64,000 bases of DNA from an uncultured bacterium (GTDB lineage Bacteria; Desulfobacterota; Desulfovibrionia; Desulfovibrionales; Desulfovibrionaceae), in the NCBI GenBank assembly GCA_905214305.1, contig CAJMLK010000006.1:13216-77215 (forward strand). The letters are read 5' to 3'. The position numbers and the translations under genes were made by a program. Positions 37,417 to 46,574 of this stretch are shown here, one piece after another (within the stretch, counting starts at the first letter, position 1; each line of letters begins with the position of its first letter). The notes below the pieces were generated by a model. The model saw only the letters and a program-made list of their open reading frames with translations, was not told where the DNA came from and searched no databases.

Positions 37417-38250
37417 TTAACCCTTTACTGCTGCTCTGCCGGTAAGCAGAAGACTCCCGCTGAAAAATTCCTCAAACCGCCCGTTGTGGTTAAGACAAAG
37501 GCCGCCTGCCGGGCCAAGGCCCGCCAGCCAACCGCGCACAGTATGCCCATCATCGCGCAGTTCCACATTTTTTCCACGCCAGAGCAAAATATCATCCGCG
37601 TGGTTTTTCCACTGCCCGGAAAAAGAGTGGCAGTGAATATATGCCGAATACATGCGCTTTACAAGCTGTTGCCATATGGCTTCAGCTGTAGAAATATACC
37701 CCCCCCCTGCTCCCTCCGGGGGGTTTTCCAGACAGGTGGCCTCCATGGCTGCACCGGCCCGCAGGGCCGCCGAGGGCGGCGCAAAGGTCACGTTCATGCC
37801 CATGCCCGCCAGCAGCACGCCCCCGCGCTCTTCCAGCAAAATGCCCGCCAGCTTGCGGGGCTGCCCGTCCTTGCCTTCCAGCACAATGTCATTGGGCCAC
37901 TTGAGCCGCACGGGCCAGCCAAGCATCCGCAGGCTGCCCGCCAGCAAAAGGGCTGCGGCCGGTGCGGCGGCCGACCCGTCAAACGGCGCTTCCAAAGGCA
38001 GACGCAGGGCCGCATAAATATTGCCGGGCGGCGAATACCACGTGCGCCGCAGCTGGCCCCTGCCTGCTGTTTGCGCGGCACACTGCACACTGTCCCAGGG
38101 GGCCAGAAGCCCGGCGGTCGCCATGTGCATGGCCGTATCCAGACAAGACCCCAGATGCCCGAAGCGCCAGATGGACGGCTCACGAAAAAGAACGGTCGAA
38201 GCAGGCTTGGCGCTTCCCTCACATGTCTGGCTATGGCATACTTCAACCAT
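37417..38250 (-). CDS. birA: Biotin--[carboxylase] ligase BirA, no DNA-binding domain
   Basis: 277 residues. It attaches biotin to the carrier lysine of biotin-dependent carboxylases, here most likely the adjacent pyruvate carboxylase. Ligase motifs are QTAGRGQLRRTWYSP (the biotinyl-AMP loop), LKWPNDIVLE and KLAGILLEERGGVLLAGMGMN. The N-terminal winged helix of E. coli BirA is absent, so it should not act as a repressor. Its ATG shares bases with the ATG of the opposite-strand cca gene (CCATGG at 38247-38252). A later start cannot be excluded, because homology begins about 20 residues in. Confidence 0.87.
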   Translation of the reverse strand: MVEVCHSQTCEGSAKPASTVLFREPSIWRFGHLGSCLDTAMHMATAGLLAPWDSVQCAAQTAGRGQLRRTWYSPPGNIYAALRLPLEAPFDGSAAAPAAALLLAGSLRMLGWPVRLKWPNDIVLEGKDGQPRKLAGILLEERGGVLLAGMGMNVTFAPPSAALRAGAAMEATCLENPPEGAGGGYISTAEAIWQQLVKRMYSAYIHCHSFSGQWKNHADDILLWRGKNVELRDDGHTVRGWLAGLGPAGGLCLNHNGRFEEFFSGSLLLTGRAAVKG

Positions 38251-39349
38251 GGAACTCTACCTCGTCGGCGGCGCTGTGCGCGACATGCTGCTCGGGCGTA
38301 CGCCCTCGGAACTTGATTTCGCCTTTACCGGCAGCATGCAAAACTTTCTGGCCCGCCATCCGGATGCCCAGCGCGTGGGAAAAAGCGTACATGTCTGCCT
38401 GTGGCGCGGCAGGGAATGCATGCCCCTGCGCGGCAGCGGAATCGAAGAAGACCTCGCCGCCCGCGATCTCACCATCAATGCTCTGGCCCTCGACAGCGCG
38501 GGCAGGCTGCACATGCATCCCCAGGCCCTTGAAGACCTGCGGCAGCGGATATTGCGGCCCGCCTCGCCCGTGGCCTTTGCAGCAGACCCCACGCGGGTGT
38601 TTCGTCTGGCGCGTTTTGCCGCAGCCTGGCCCAACTGGCGCATTGATCGCAGCGCCTTTGAACAGATGCGCGCCCTTCCTGCCCGGGCCTTTGCCGCACT
38701 GCCCGCCGAGCGTGTGGGCCGCGAAACCCTCAAGGCTCTTGCCACGTCGGCCCCGGCACGTTTTTTTTGGGTGCTGGCCCAGGGGGATGCGCTGAATCCG
38801 TGGTTTACGGAGCTGGCCGCCGCCGCAACCATACCCGCCGGGCCACGGCGCTGGCACAGCAATTCCGTTCTGGGGCACAGCCTGCGCATCATGAATCTTG
38901 TGGCCGGGGATCCCGTGGCCGCATGGATGGCCCTTTGCCACGACCTCGGCAAAATACACACTGACCCTGCCCTGCTGCCGCACCACTACGGTCATGAGCA
39001 GCGCGGCGTTCCATTGGCAATGGGGCTGGCCCGCCGTCTGCGCATGCCGGCGCGGTTCGGCAAAGCCGGAACCCTTGCCGCCGCAGAACATATGAAAGGC
39101 GGCATGTATGAGAGCCTGCGGCCCGGGACCAGACGCGACCTGCTCTGGCGCGTTCATGCGGCAGGCCTTGACCCCTCGTTCTGGCGACTGGTGGACGCGG
39201 ACCGGGGCAGTCCCGTCAGCGTTCTGGCTCTGGCACATCTGGCCGTTCTTCTTGCAGTAAAGCTGCCCGAAGACTGGCATGACAGGGGAAAACTCTCTGC
39301 CGAAAAACTGCGCGACCTGCATTGTCAGGCTCTGGCTGCACAGCGTTAA
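38249..39349 (+). CDS. cca: CCA tRNA nucleotidyltransferase / poly(A) polymerase family, with HD domain
   Basis: 366 residues. It adds or repairs the 3-prime CCA of tRNAs. The class II nucleotidyltransferase signature is MELYLVGGAVRDMLLGR followed by SELDFAF. The first acidic residue of the usual DxD pair is Glu21, with Asp23 retained. An RDLTINALA block and FRLARFAA follow. The C-terminal half carries an HD domain (NSVLGHSLRIMNL, MALCHDLGKIH), as in the multifunctional E. coli enzyme. The frame stays open to 38021 in the birA antisense direction, but MELYLVGGAVRD is the family N-terminus. No SD is visible. Confidence 0.87.
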   Translation: MELYLVGGAVRDMLLGRTPSELDFAFTGSMQNFLARHPDAQRVGKSVHVCLWRGRECMPLRGSGIEEDLAARDLTINALALDSAGRLHMHPQALEDLRQRILRPASPVAFAADPTRVFRLARFAAAWPNWRIDRSAFEQMRALPARAFAALPAERVGRETLKALATSAPARFFWVLAQGDALNPWFTELAAAATIPAGPRRWHSNSVLGHSLRIMNLVAGDPVAAWMALCHDLGKIHTDPALLPHHYGHEQRGVPLAMGLARRLRMPARFGKAGTLAAAEHMKGGMYESLRPGTRRDLLWRVHAAGLDPSFWRLVDADRGSPVSVLALAHLAVLLAVKLPEDWHDRGKLSAEKLRDLHCQALAAQR

Positions 39350-39381
39350 TCCCTTACCGCGTCAGCTTCTTTACCTGCGCG

Positions 39382-39508
39382 CCAGAGCATTTAACGCTTG
39401 AAATGCTCACTTGCGGCAGGCAAAAACCTGCCGCTCGCAGTTCGCGGCACGGATCGTCCTGAACATCCCTGCCGGGCAGTTAATTCTATTCATCCGCAAT
39501 CTGCTCCA
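39382..39508 (-). repeat. Dispersed multi-hairpin element between cca and ybeY
   Basis: GAGCATTT/AAATGCTC (39385-39392/39401-39408) and GCGGCAGG/CCTGCCGC (39413-39420/39427-39434) are the same stems, in the same order, as in the reverse complement of 13888-14014. A remnant of the third hairpin (CATCCCTGCCGGGCAGTTAA) follows, and the end is CTGCTCCA. It sits between convergent genes and may serve as terminator for both. Confidence 0.8.
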
Positions 39509-39590
39509 ATGCCACCGCCCGCGGCATTCCGTACCGCGCAAAAATCAGACCTTCTCGCCGCCCTGCCCCCCATGAAGCAAAACAGCCCTG

Positions 39591-40064
39591 TCAGCCCCGG
39601 CACGCGGCCTCATCGCACAAGGCGGCCCAGGCGGCCTCCATATGGCGTTCGCAAAGCGCGTCCATCACTGGGCCGTGATCCAGACCTCGCAGATGCCCCA
39701 TGCCGTGAGCCAAAAGCCGCACGGCGTGTTCGGCCGGGTCCTGCCCGTACAGCAGGCATTCCCGTTGCAGCGTGTCCAGAGAAAGCAGCAGAGCGCCGGG
39801 AATACCCGGCCCGCCAGGAAAAGACAGTATATTGGTAGGCCCCGTGCAGCCAAGATGCATGGCATTGGCCTTTGCCGTGGCCGCATCGTCCAGCAGGTAC
39901 AGCTCTACATTTTCAGGAGCCTGCGCCTGCTCCGGGGCGGCAGGCACTGCCAGCATGGCTTGCAGGGCCGTGCCCATCTGCCGCCAGTGCAAGGGCGCCA
40001 GAGCGCATCCTGAAGAATGGCGACGAAAAACGCGCACGCTCATGACTTTGGGGTGGGGCTTCAC
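39591..40064 (-). CDS. ybeY: rRNA maturation endoribonuclease YbeY
   Basis: 157 residues. YbeY is a zinc metalloprotein needed for 16S rRNA 3-prime processing and ribosome quality control. The zinc motif here is LLAHGMGHLRGLDHGPV, matching HGxLHLxGYDH with some changes (Met for Leu, Leu for Tyr). Upstream, LYLLDDAATAKANAMHLGCTGPTNILSFP is the conserved LNxxYRxxxxPTDVLSFP equivalent. The GTG at 40064 overlaps the upstream stop as GTGA, so translation is probably coupled; ATG 40043 is the alternative. It forms the common phoH - HD protein - ybeY cluster. Confidence 0.85.
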   Translation of the reverse strand: MKPHPKVMSVRVFRRHSSGCALAPLHWRQMGTALQAMLAVPAAPEQAQAPENVELYLLDDAATAKANAMHLGCTGPTNILSFPGGPGIPGALLLSLDTLQRECLLYGQDPAEHAVRLLAHGMGHLRGLDHGPVMDALCERHMEAAWAALCDEAACRG

Positions 40065-42598
40065 CGCGCACCGTTGTCCGAAGGGCCTTTGGAGGAGCCT
40101 TCGGCCATCGTGCCGTCCCCCGCTGTTCCGCTTGCGGCAGAGGGTCTGGCGGCGTGCGCGCCCGATTCTTCACGCGAAGCCGTTGCGCTCTGCCCTGCGA
40201 CTGGAGGCAACGCTGTTGCCACTTCCGCTGTGCCCGGCGCCGTGGCCTGAGCCGCGCCCTGTGCAGATGCATGGGCAGTTCCCGGCGCAGGGGCCGGAGC
40301 ACTTCTGCCCTCAGCCTTGCTGTCAGCCTTGCCGTCAACCTTGTTGTCAGACTTGCTATCGGGCCGACCTTCGGGCCTGCCCGCTGCCTTGGCCACATCG
40401 CGGATCTTGGCATCAGGATAGGCAATGCGCTGATGAAAAATGCCAGTAAGGATGCGCTGGAAGTTTTCGCTGAGGTAATGCAGGTCCTTGAAGGTCAGCT
40501 CGGACTCGTCCAACTGCCCTTCCGAGAAGATGCCCTTGATGATGGTATCAATATGGCTCTTGATGCGCGCGGGCGTGGGGTCGGTAAGCGTGCGGCTGGA
40601 CGCTTCCACCGAGTCGGCCAGCATGAGAATGGCGGCTTCCTTGGTTTGCGGGCGCGGCCCCACATAGCTGTAGTCGGACTCTCTGGGCTTTTCGCCCATA
40701 TTGATGGCTTTCTGGTAAAAGAAGCGGATAAGCCGCGTGCCGTGATGCTGGCTGATGATATCCGCAATATCCTGCCCGAGCTTGTAGCGTTCGGCCAGTT
40801 CCGTGCCCTTTTTGACGTGCGACAGCAAAATAAGCGCGCTCATGGAAGGCGCAAGCTTGTCGTGCTTGTTGGGACCGCCGAACTGGTTTTCAATGAAATA
40901 TTCGGGGTATGACAGCTTGCCCACGTCATGATACAGGGCCGCCACCTTGCATAGCAGGCTGTTGGCCCCGATGGCCTTGGCGCCTGCCTCCACCATGTTG
41001 GAGACCACCAGCGAGTGGTGGTAGGTTCCGGGAACCGTCACCATAAGCTCCTGCATGAGCGGCTGCTCAAGGCTCATAAGCTCCATGAGACGGAAGCGCG
41101 TGCTGTAGCCGAAACTCAGCTCCAGTACCGGGCTGATGGCAAAAAGCAGAATAAGCGACAAAAGGCTGTTGATCGCCACGGCCGCGAGCTGCACGGGCAG
41201 TTCCGCCAGTGCCGTCTGCGAAAGCAGGGCCGTGCCCAGCCAGATAAGCGACTGGCCGATGGTCAGGGGTATTACGCTCCACACCACGTCCTGACGGCTT
41301 TGCGCGTTGGTCACAAGCCATGTGGCCAGCATGCCGCCCAGGAACTGGTACAGGAAGTAGTAAAACCCTTCCTGAAACATGAGCATGGTAAAGAAGGACA
41401 GCAAAAGGCCCATGGTGCAGTAGCGCCTGGCCGCAAAAACCATTGCCACCAGCCCCACGGCTCCAGCTACGGGAAAGCCCAGACTCAGCGTTTTCAGAAA
41501 TGTCACGCTGTCCAGACGCAGACCGAGCACATAAACGATCTTTGCCCCGACGCTGAAAAGCAGCAGCACCAGTGAAATGAGCAGCATATCCTTGCAGCGC
41601 AATGGCGTGCCGGGCTTGCCGCTGGGAGCCACAAAAAAACCCACGGCCAGCAGCAGGGCGCAAACAAACGTTCCCGCAGCCGCAGACCAGTGCATGGGAT
41701 CTGAAGCGGACTTGTACAGGGTTTGCAGCTTTATCTGCTGTTCGCGGCTTACGCGCTCACCTTTGCGCAGCAGCAGCTCACCCTTGAGAATCTGGTAATA
41801 GACGGGTTCTACCATTCCCATGACAGCATTGCCGCGCTTTTGCGTGGACTCGCGATTGAGCGTGAGCGAGGCGGGCATGGTGGCTGACAGCAGAATATTG
41901 ATGGCCCTGCGGGACTGCGGGTTCAGCGTGGGAACCTGACGGATGGCGGAAGAAACTTCTGCAAGAAAAGACTGCACATCCGGCAGGCTGCCAACCTCCG
42001 GACGCAGTATTTCCGTATTGTTGTCAAGATTGCGTATGATCACGCCGCTGCGGCCCACCCGTGCGGAACGGATGTCGCCCACAAGGCCCTCGGCCATGTG
42101 TTCGCGTATGCTGGGCAGCAGTATCTTCAGCAGATATTCCTGCACTTCGGGCTGCGCCAGTTCGGGCAATACTTCGTCGGCCACGGGCGGCGTCAGCTCA
42201 TCGGCCAGCCGTTGCAGGGGGCCTGCCTGTGTCCGGTAGTCCGCACCGTTATTAAGGCTGCGTAAAACCTCAATAATACGATTCTGAAAAGCCACATACG
42301 GCTCAAGGCTCAGATCATAGACAGGGGGCTGAAGAAAGAGCACCTGCTTGCGGCGGGCCTTGGTGGCCTGCGTGTCTTCCACAAGCAGGTCCCGGTCGGC
42401 GATCACGTCCGAATCCGCCACCTGCCCGGCCACATAGACCCGGGGAACAGCTTCAAAGTTGGCTCCCGCCAGAAGCGAAAGCGCCAGAAGAGTAAGAATG
42501 AGGGCCGCAAGCCCCCATCCGCAATGATGCCGCGCCCTCAGCGCCTGAACAAGCGCCAGAAAGCTAGCTGGTCTGGCCGTCTTTTTCTGCGTTATCAT
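40061..42598 (-). CDS. 7TM-HD membrane phosphodiesterase (PgpH/YqfF family)
   Basis: 845 residues. The family hydrolyses cyclic di-AMP in Firmicutes; the substrate here is not shown. One N-terminal membrane helix is followed by an extracytoplasmic 7TMR-HDED domain (about 45-300), then about seven membrane helices (300-480). The cytoplasmic HD domain has the motif AALYHDVGKLSYPEYF with later ISQHHGTRLIRFFYQKA. The last 110 residues are low-complexity, rich in Ala, Pro, Gly, Ser and Lys/Asp, and probably disordered. It overlaps phoH by 35 bp and ybeY by 4 bp, so the three are one operon. Confidence 0.85.
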   Translation of the reverse strand: MITQKKTARPASFLALVQALRARHHCGWGLAALILTLLALSLLAGANFEAVPRVYVAGQVADSDVIADRDLLVEDTQATKARRKQVLFLQPPVYDLSLEPYVAFQNRIIEVLRSLNNGADYRTQAGPLQRLADELTPPVADEVLPELAQPEVQEYLLKILLPSIREHMAEGLVGDIRSARVGRSGVIIRNLDNNTEILRPEVGSLPDVQSFLAEVSSAIRQVPTLNPQSRRAINILLSATMPASLTLNRESTQKRGNAVMGMVEPVYYQILKGELLLRKGERVSREQQIKLQTLYKSASDPMHWSAAAGTFVCALLLAVGFFVAPSGKPGTPLRCKDMLLISLVLLLFSVGAKIVYVLGLRLDSVTFLKTLSLGFPVAGAVGLVAMVFAARRYCTMGLLLSFFTMLMFQEGFYYFLYQFLGGMLATWLVTNAQSRQDVVWSVIPLTIGQSLIWLGTALLSQTALAELPVQLAAVAINSLLSLILLFAISPVLELSFGYSTRFRLMELMSLEQPLMQELMVTVPGTYHHSLVVSNMVEAGAKAIGANSLLCKVAALYHDVGKLSYPEYFIENQFGGPNKHDKLAPSMSALILLSHVKKGTELAERYKLGQDIADIISQHHGTRLIRFFYQKAINMGEKPRESDYSYVGPRPQTKEAAILMLADSVEASSRTLTDPTPARIKSHIDTIIKGIFSEGQLDESELTFKDLHYLSENFQRILTGIFHQRIAYPDAKIRDVAKAAGRPEGRPDSKSDNKVDGKADSKAEGRSAPAPAPGTAHASAQGAAQATAPGTAEVATALPPVAGQSATASREESGAHAARPSAASGTAGDGTMAEGSSKGPSDNGAR

Positions 42599-43562
42599 AA
42601 GCGTTTACTATGGCTCCCACCAGAGGATGACGCACAACGTCCGCTTTGCTGAAGCGATGTACGGCAAGACCCGGCACATGGGGAAGAATATTCAGCGCAT
42701 GAATGAGGCCCGAACGCGGGCGCTGGCCGCCGGGCTGAACCGGCAGGTCAATCTGGGTGGTGTCGCCCGTAACCACCATGCGCGAACCGAAACCCATACG
42801 GGTGAGAAACATTTTCATCTGTTCCCGAGTGGTGTTCTGTGCTTCATCAAGAATTATGAACGCGTCGTTCAGGGTGCGCCCGCGCATGAAGGCAAGGGGC
42901 GCGACCTCTATGGAGCCGACCTCCATCATGGAGGCCACCTTGGGCTGCGGCATCATGTCATGCAGGGCGTCGTACAGGGGCCGAAGGTACGGGTTTACCT
43001 TGTCCGCCAGATCGCCCGGCAAAAATCCGAGCCGCTCCCCGGCTTCTACCGCCGGGCGCGTAAGCACGATGCGCTTGACCTTGTGCTGCTGAAACATGGA
43101 AAGAGCCATTGCCACGGCCAGATAGGTCTTGCCTGTGCCCGCCGGTCCCACGGCAAATACCAGCTCATGACGCCGCAGCAGGTCAAGGTAGGTGCGCTGC
43201 GAAACGTTGCGGGCCGTCACCGTTTTTCGGGGCGTGTTTACAAAAACCGCATCACGAAAAATCTGGGCCAGATTCAGCCCGGGGTCAACCCGGAGCATTT
43301 CATACGCACGCGTTATATCCTGCTGGCTCAGGACGGTTCCGCCGCCCAGCAGTTCATAAAGCTGCACAAAAACATTGCACAAAACCTGACGCACATGCTC
43401 ATCGGAACTTTCAATGAGAATGCTGGCCCCCCGGCTGGTGACGCGCGCCCCGCTGGCCGCGGCCAGCAAATCCAGATGCGCGTTATGCGGCCCGAAGAGC
43501 TGATTTGCCAGAACGGGGTCGTCGAACTCAACGGTTTCGAGCGTGGAAGAATGTACTGCCAT
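42564..43562 (-). CDS. ybeZ: PhoH-family ATPase (YbeZ)
   Basis: 332 residues. It is a cytoplasmic ATPase of the PhoH/YbeZ type that works with YbeY in RNA metabolism. An N-terminal KH-like region precedes the P-loop VFAVGPAGTGKTYLAVAMAL. Then come LTRPAVEAGERLGFLPGDL, Walker B IILDEAQNTTREQMKMFLTR and MVVTGDTTQIDLP. All ATPase motifs are intact. It is the first gene of the phoH - HD - ybeY operon. The promoter must lie in the 190 bp shared with the divergent repeat-protein gene. Confidence 0.93.
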   Translation of the reverse strand: MAVHSSTLETVEFDDPVLANQLFGPHNAHLDLLAAASGARVTSRGASILIESSDEHVRQVLCNVFVQLYELLGGGTVLSQQDITRAYEMLRVDPGLNLAQIFRDAVFVNTPRKTVTARNVSQRTYLDLLRRHELVFAVGPAGTGKTYLAVAMALSMFQQHKVKRIVLTRPAVEAGERLGFLPGDLADKVNPYLRPLYDALHDMMPQPKVASMMEVGSIEVAPLAFMRGRTLNDAFIILDEAQNTTREQMKMFLTRMGFGSRMVVTGDTTQIDLPVQPGGQRPRSGLIHALNILPHVPGLAVHRFSKADVVRHPLVGAIVNAYDNAEKDGQTS

Positions 43563-43754
43563 GCTCGCTCTCTAGCCTATTTTATGTGGCCTGTCCATCT
43601 TGGGAAATGATTGCTTTATGACTATTTTTTCCAAACTGTTCGCTGAATAACACACTGAAGAACAAGGTAAAAAATCCGTCATGAAAACAATGGATCACAT
43701 TTTGCAACAAATCAGGCGCAGATATTTTCAGAGCAATTTTTGCCGGGAGGACCC

Positions 43755-44978
43755 ATGAGCGTATCCAGCGTCAACAATTATAACACTGCCATGTTGCAGT
43801 GGCAGAAACAGCAGCTCAAAACCACGGGCAACTCTTCCGGCAGCACGTCCAACTCCATGAGCAAGCTGTTCAGCCCCGAAGTATCCATGACCAATCAGGT
43901 CGCCAGCATGGTGGAACTGACCAAGTATGCCATGGAATCCATGGGGGTCTCTGCCGACAGCCGGGTCACCTTCAATCAGATCACCAAATACCGCGAGCAG
44001 CTGCTTGCGTCGTTCAACGAAAGTGTCAAAAAAGGGTTTGACGGCACGGGCATCAGCAATCCTGAAGACATCACCTTCACCCTCAATGCGGACGGCAGCC
44101 TGAGCGCGGCAAGCCCCAATGCCACAGACCAGAAAAATGCCCAGGCATGGCTGGACGTCAACCCCTCGCTTGGCAAGGAACTGCGTTCGGCCCTGACGGC
44201 CTCTGGCCTTGCCGAAAACAGCACCGTGAGCATGAAGCTGGGCGATACCGGCAAGCTCAAGATCGTCAATACGGGGCAGGCTGCCGTGCAGACCGCCCTT
44301 GACGCCAACAGCGACCAGAGCGTCAAGCTGCGCGCGGCCCTTGTGGACATGGGGGTAGACCTCAGCACACCCGTGACCCTTGTTCTTGACAATGAGGGCA
44401 AGCTCGTGGTCAGCGGTGAACATGAGCACGCTGAAGAAGTCAACAAATGGCTGGCCGAGAACACCGGCATGGCCGCAAGCCTGTCAGCCCATCTGAAAAA
44501 ACAGGGCATAGACGCTTCTGCCGCCAGCCTCAGGCTGGGAAAGACCGGCAATGTTCAGGCCATTGTCAACAATGGTGAACTGGCCGACATACAGGCAATG
44601 CTCGACAAAAGCAGCCTCGGGGCCACCCTTTCCAAAGGGCTTGACGGCCTCGGCATTTCCCCGGACGTGCAGTTCACGCTTCAGACCAACGCCAACGGCA
44701 GCGTTACCGTTATCAGCGACAGCCCGGACAAGGCCAAGATACAGAAATTTTTTGACGACAATCCCGCGCTGGTAAAACAATACCAGCAGATCGAGGCCCT
44801 TTCCGGCCTTGACGATGCCCGCAAGGCCATGCAGGCGTCGCCGACAGACATGCGCAAGCGCATACAGATAGAATCCATGGCCGCGTGGTGGTCGGGGTCC
44901 GGCAACGCCAGCTCATATTTTGGAAACTACAGCAACGGAAACATGAGCGTTCTGGCAGGGCTTAATCTCAACATCTGA
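43755..44978 (+). CDS. Uncharacterised protein built of five repeats of about 50 residues
   Basis: 407 residues, not recognised. No signal peptide or membrane helix is evident. The first 85 residues are Ser/Asn/Gln-rich then helical. Residues 86-340 fall into five units of about 50 residues: an amphipathic helix, a turn ending in Gly-Ile/Val, a strand, a D/N-x-G-x-L/V turn and a second helix ending near the next unit. Examples at unit starts are SFNESVKKGF, KELRSALTASG, KLRAALVDMG, SLSAHLKKQG and TLSKGLDGLG. The C-terminus has a Trp-Trp and Gly/Ser/Asn-rich tail. GGGAGG precedes ATG 43755. A strong terminator follows, so it is monocistronic. Secretion or surface function is possible but unsupported. 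Confidence 0.8.
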   Translation: MSVSSVNNYNTAMLQWQKQQLKTTGNSSGSTSNSMSKLFSPEVSMTNQVASMVELTKYAMESMGVSADSRVTFNQITKYREQLLASFNESVKKGFDGTGISNPEDITFTLNADGSLSAASPNATDQKNAQAWLDVNPSLGKELRSALTASGLAENSTVSMKLGDTGKLKIVNTGQAAVQTALDANSDQSVKLRAALVDMGVDLSTPVTLVLDNEGKLVVSGEHEHAEEVNKWLAENTGMAASLSAHLKKQGIDASAASLRLGKTGNVQAIVNNGELADIQAMLDKSSLGATLSKGLDGLGISPDVQFTLQTNANGSVTVISDSPDKAKIQKFFDDNPALVKQYQQIEALSGLDDARKAMQASPTDMRKRIQIESMAAWWSGSGNASSYFGNYSNGNMSVLAGLNLNI

Positions 44979-45547
44979 CCGGCCCGCAGACACGCAGTCT
45001 CTGACGCACAATATTTTTCACCCGGCGCCAGGCTTTCAGCCTGGCGCTTTTTTTCAGGGCGCTGGGGCAACTGCCTGCCACAGCGCGCGGCAGGACTGAA
45101 TACGCCAGCGACGACACCGGCGATCAGGAATAAATACACATAGTTTCAACACAATTTTCATAATTTGTTGACAAGGCGTTCATTATTTATAAAACTAATC
45201 AGGTTATACGGGGCGGTAACTTCCACATCTTTTCATCATAATGCCTTGCCTGACCTGAAGTTTTGGGGCAGGCTGCATCCCCGTACCAACAGTCCGGCCA
45301 CAAGGCCATGCCACGCAACACGCTGCTCCGCCAGCGCGATGCAGGGGGCGTATTCTCATTTTTGCAGGGTACGCAGCCGCAAAAACGGCACGTTTCATGC
45401 GGCTGCCCATTGGCGCTCAGCGCGCGTTGCCGGGCAGACGGCCGAGAGCTTTCAAGGCACACAACTTTTCCCGCAAGGGATTTTTTGAGGACGTTTATCG
45501 AAACAAATCCAAAAGCTGCTCCCAAGACCACTTTTTAGGAGGAAACC
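44979..45547. other. Intergenic region before the amino-acid transporter operon
   Basis: 569 bp. It holds the terminator at 45025-45054, then an AT-rich segment with TTGACA (45168-45173) and TATAAA (45188-45193) spaced only 14 bp apart. That is a poor but possible promoter for the downstream operon. The remaining 350 bases before gltI show no convincing gene or known riboswitch. Confidence 0.45.
45025..45054 (+). terminator. Intrinsic terminator after the repeat-protein gene
   Basis: GCGCCAGGCT-TTC-AGCCTGGCGC followed by seven T. A perfect 10-bp stem 46 bases past the stop. Confidence 0.95.
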
Positions 45548-46456
45548 ATGACCCTGAAGAAAACCCTTTTGTCCGCCCTGGCGGCCCTGCTTTTTCTTGC
45601 CGCGGCCCAGACGGCTTCGCAGGCTGAAGAACTGACCGGAACGCTGAAAAAAATCAAGGAAACCGGCGTGATCACTGTGGGGCATCGGGAATCCTCCGTG
45701 CCATTTTCCTACTATGACCTGCAACAGAATGTCATAGGCTACTCGCAAGACTACTCCAACAAGATTGTTGAAGCTGTGAAAAAGCAGCTTGACATGCCCA
45801 ATCTGAAAGTGCGTTTTGTGCCCATCACGTCGCAAAACCGCATCCCCCTGCTCCAGAACGGTACTTACGATTTCGAGTGTGGCTCAACCACCAACAATGC
45901 CGATCGCCAGCAGCAGGTCGATTTTTCCAACACGCTCTTCATCGTGGGCACACGCCTGTTGACCCACAAGGATTCGGGCATCAAAGATTTTGACGACCTC
46001 AAGGGCAAAAACGTCGCCGTCACCGCCGGGACCACGTCGGAAATGCTGCTGAACAAGATGAATGACGAGAAAAAGCTCGGCATCAGCATCATCAGCACCA
46101 AGGATCACGGCGATTCCTTCCGCACCGTCGAATCGGGCCGCGCCGTGGCTTTCTTTATTGACGATGCCCTGCTGGCCGGTGAACGAGCCAAGGCCAAAAA
46201 ACCCGAAGAATGGGTTATCGTCGGAACCCCGCAAAGCTTTGAAGCCTACGGCTGCATGGTGCGCAAGGGCGACGCCTCCTTCAAGAAGCTGGCGGATGAC
46301 GCCATTGCCGAACTGCAGTTGAACGGCGAAGCTGAAAAGTCCTACACCCGCTGGTTCAAGCAGCCCATCCCCCCCAAGGGCATGAACATGAACTTTGACA
46401 TGTCCGACGAAATGAAGACCCTTTTCAAGGCCCCCAACGACAAGGCCCTGAACTAA
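45548..46456 (+). CDS. gltI: Glutamate/aspartate-type ABC transporter substrate-binding protein
   Basis: 302 residues, SBP family 3. The signal peptide MTLKKTLLSALAALLFLAAAQTASQA targets it to the periplasm. Family features are TGVITVGHRESSVPFSYYD, RIPLLQNGTYDFECGSTTNNADRQ, and GKNVAVTAGTTSEMLL. The GltI-type motif ECGSTTNN points to acidic amino acids. AGGAGG precedes the ATG. It heads a four-gene operon with two permeases and an ATPase of matching type. Confidence 0.88.
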   Translation: MTLKKTLLSALAALLFLAAAQTASQAEELTGTLKKIKETGVITVGHRESSVPFSYYDLQQNVIGYSQDYSNKIVEAVKKQLDMPNLKVRFVPITSQNRIPLLQNGTYDFECGSTTNNADRQQQVDFSNTLFIVGTRLLTHKDSGIKDFDDLKGKNVAVTAGTTSEMLLNKMNDEKKLGISIISTKDHGDSFRTVESGRAVAFFIDDALLAGERAKAKKPEEWVIVGTPQSFEAYGCMVRKGDASFKKLADDAIAELQLNGEAEKSYTRWFKQPIPPKGMNMNFDMSDEMKTLFKAPNDKALN

Positions 46457-46574
46457 CTGTTTCCGCATTACATGCGAAGCGCTGGCGGAACACCCGCTGG
46501 CGCTTCGCCGTCAGACCAGCCCGCGCTACGAGGGACCATGAAACACGCATTATCTCTATGGATGGAATTTTCTG

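Noticed and set aside
45165..45488. Small ORF in the leader of gltI
   Set aside because: It has no RBS, no recognisable motif and a composition typical of a random GC-rich frame.
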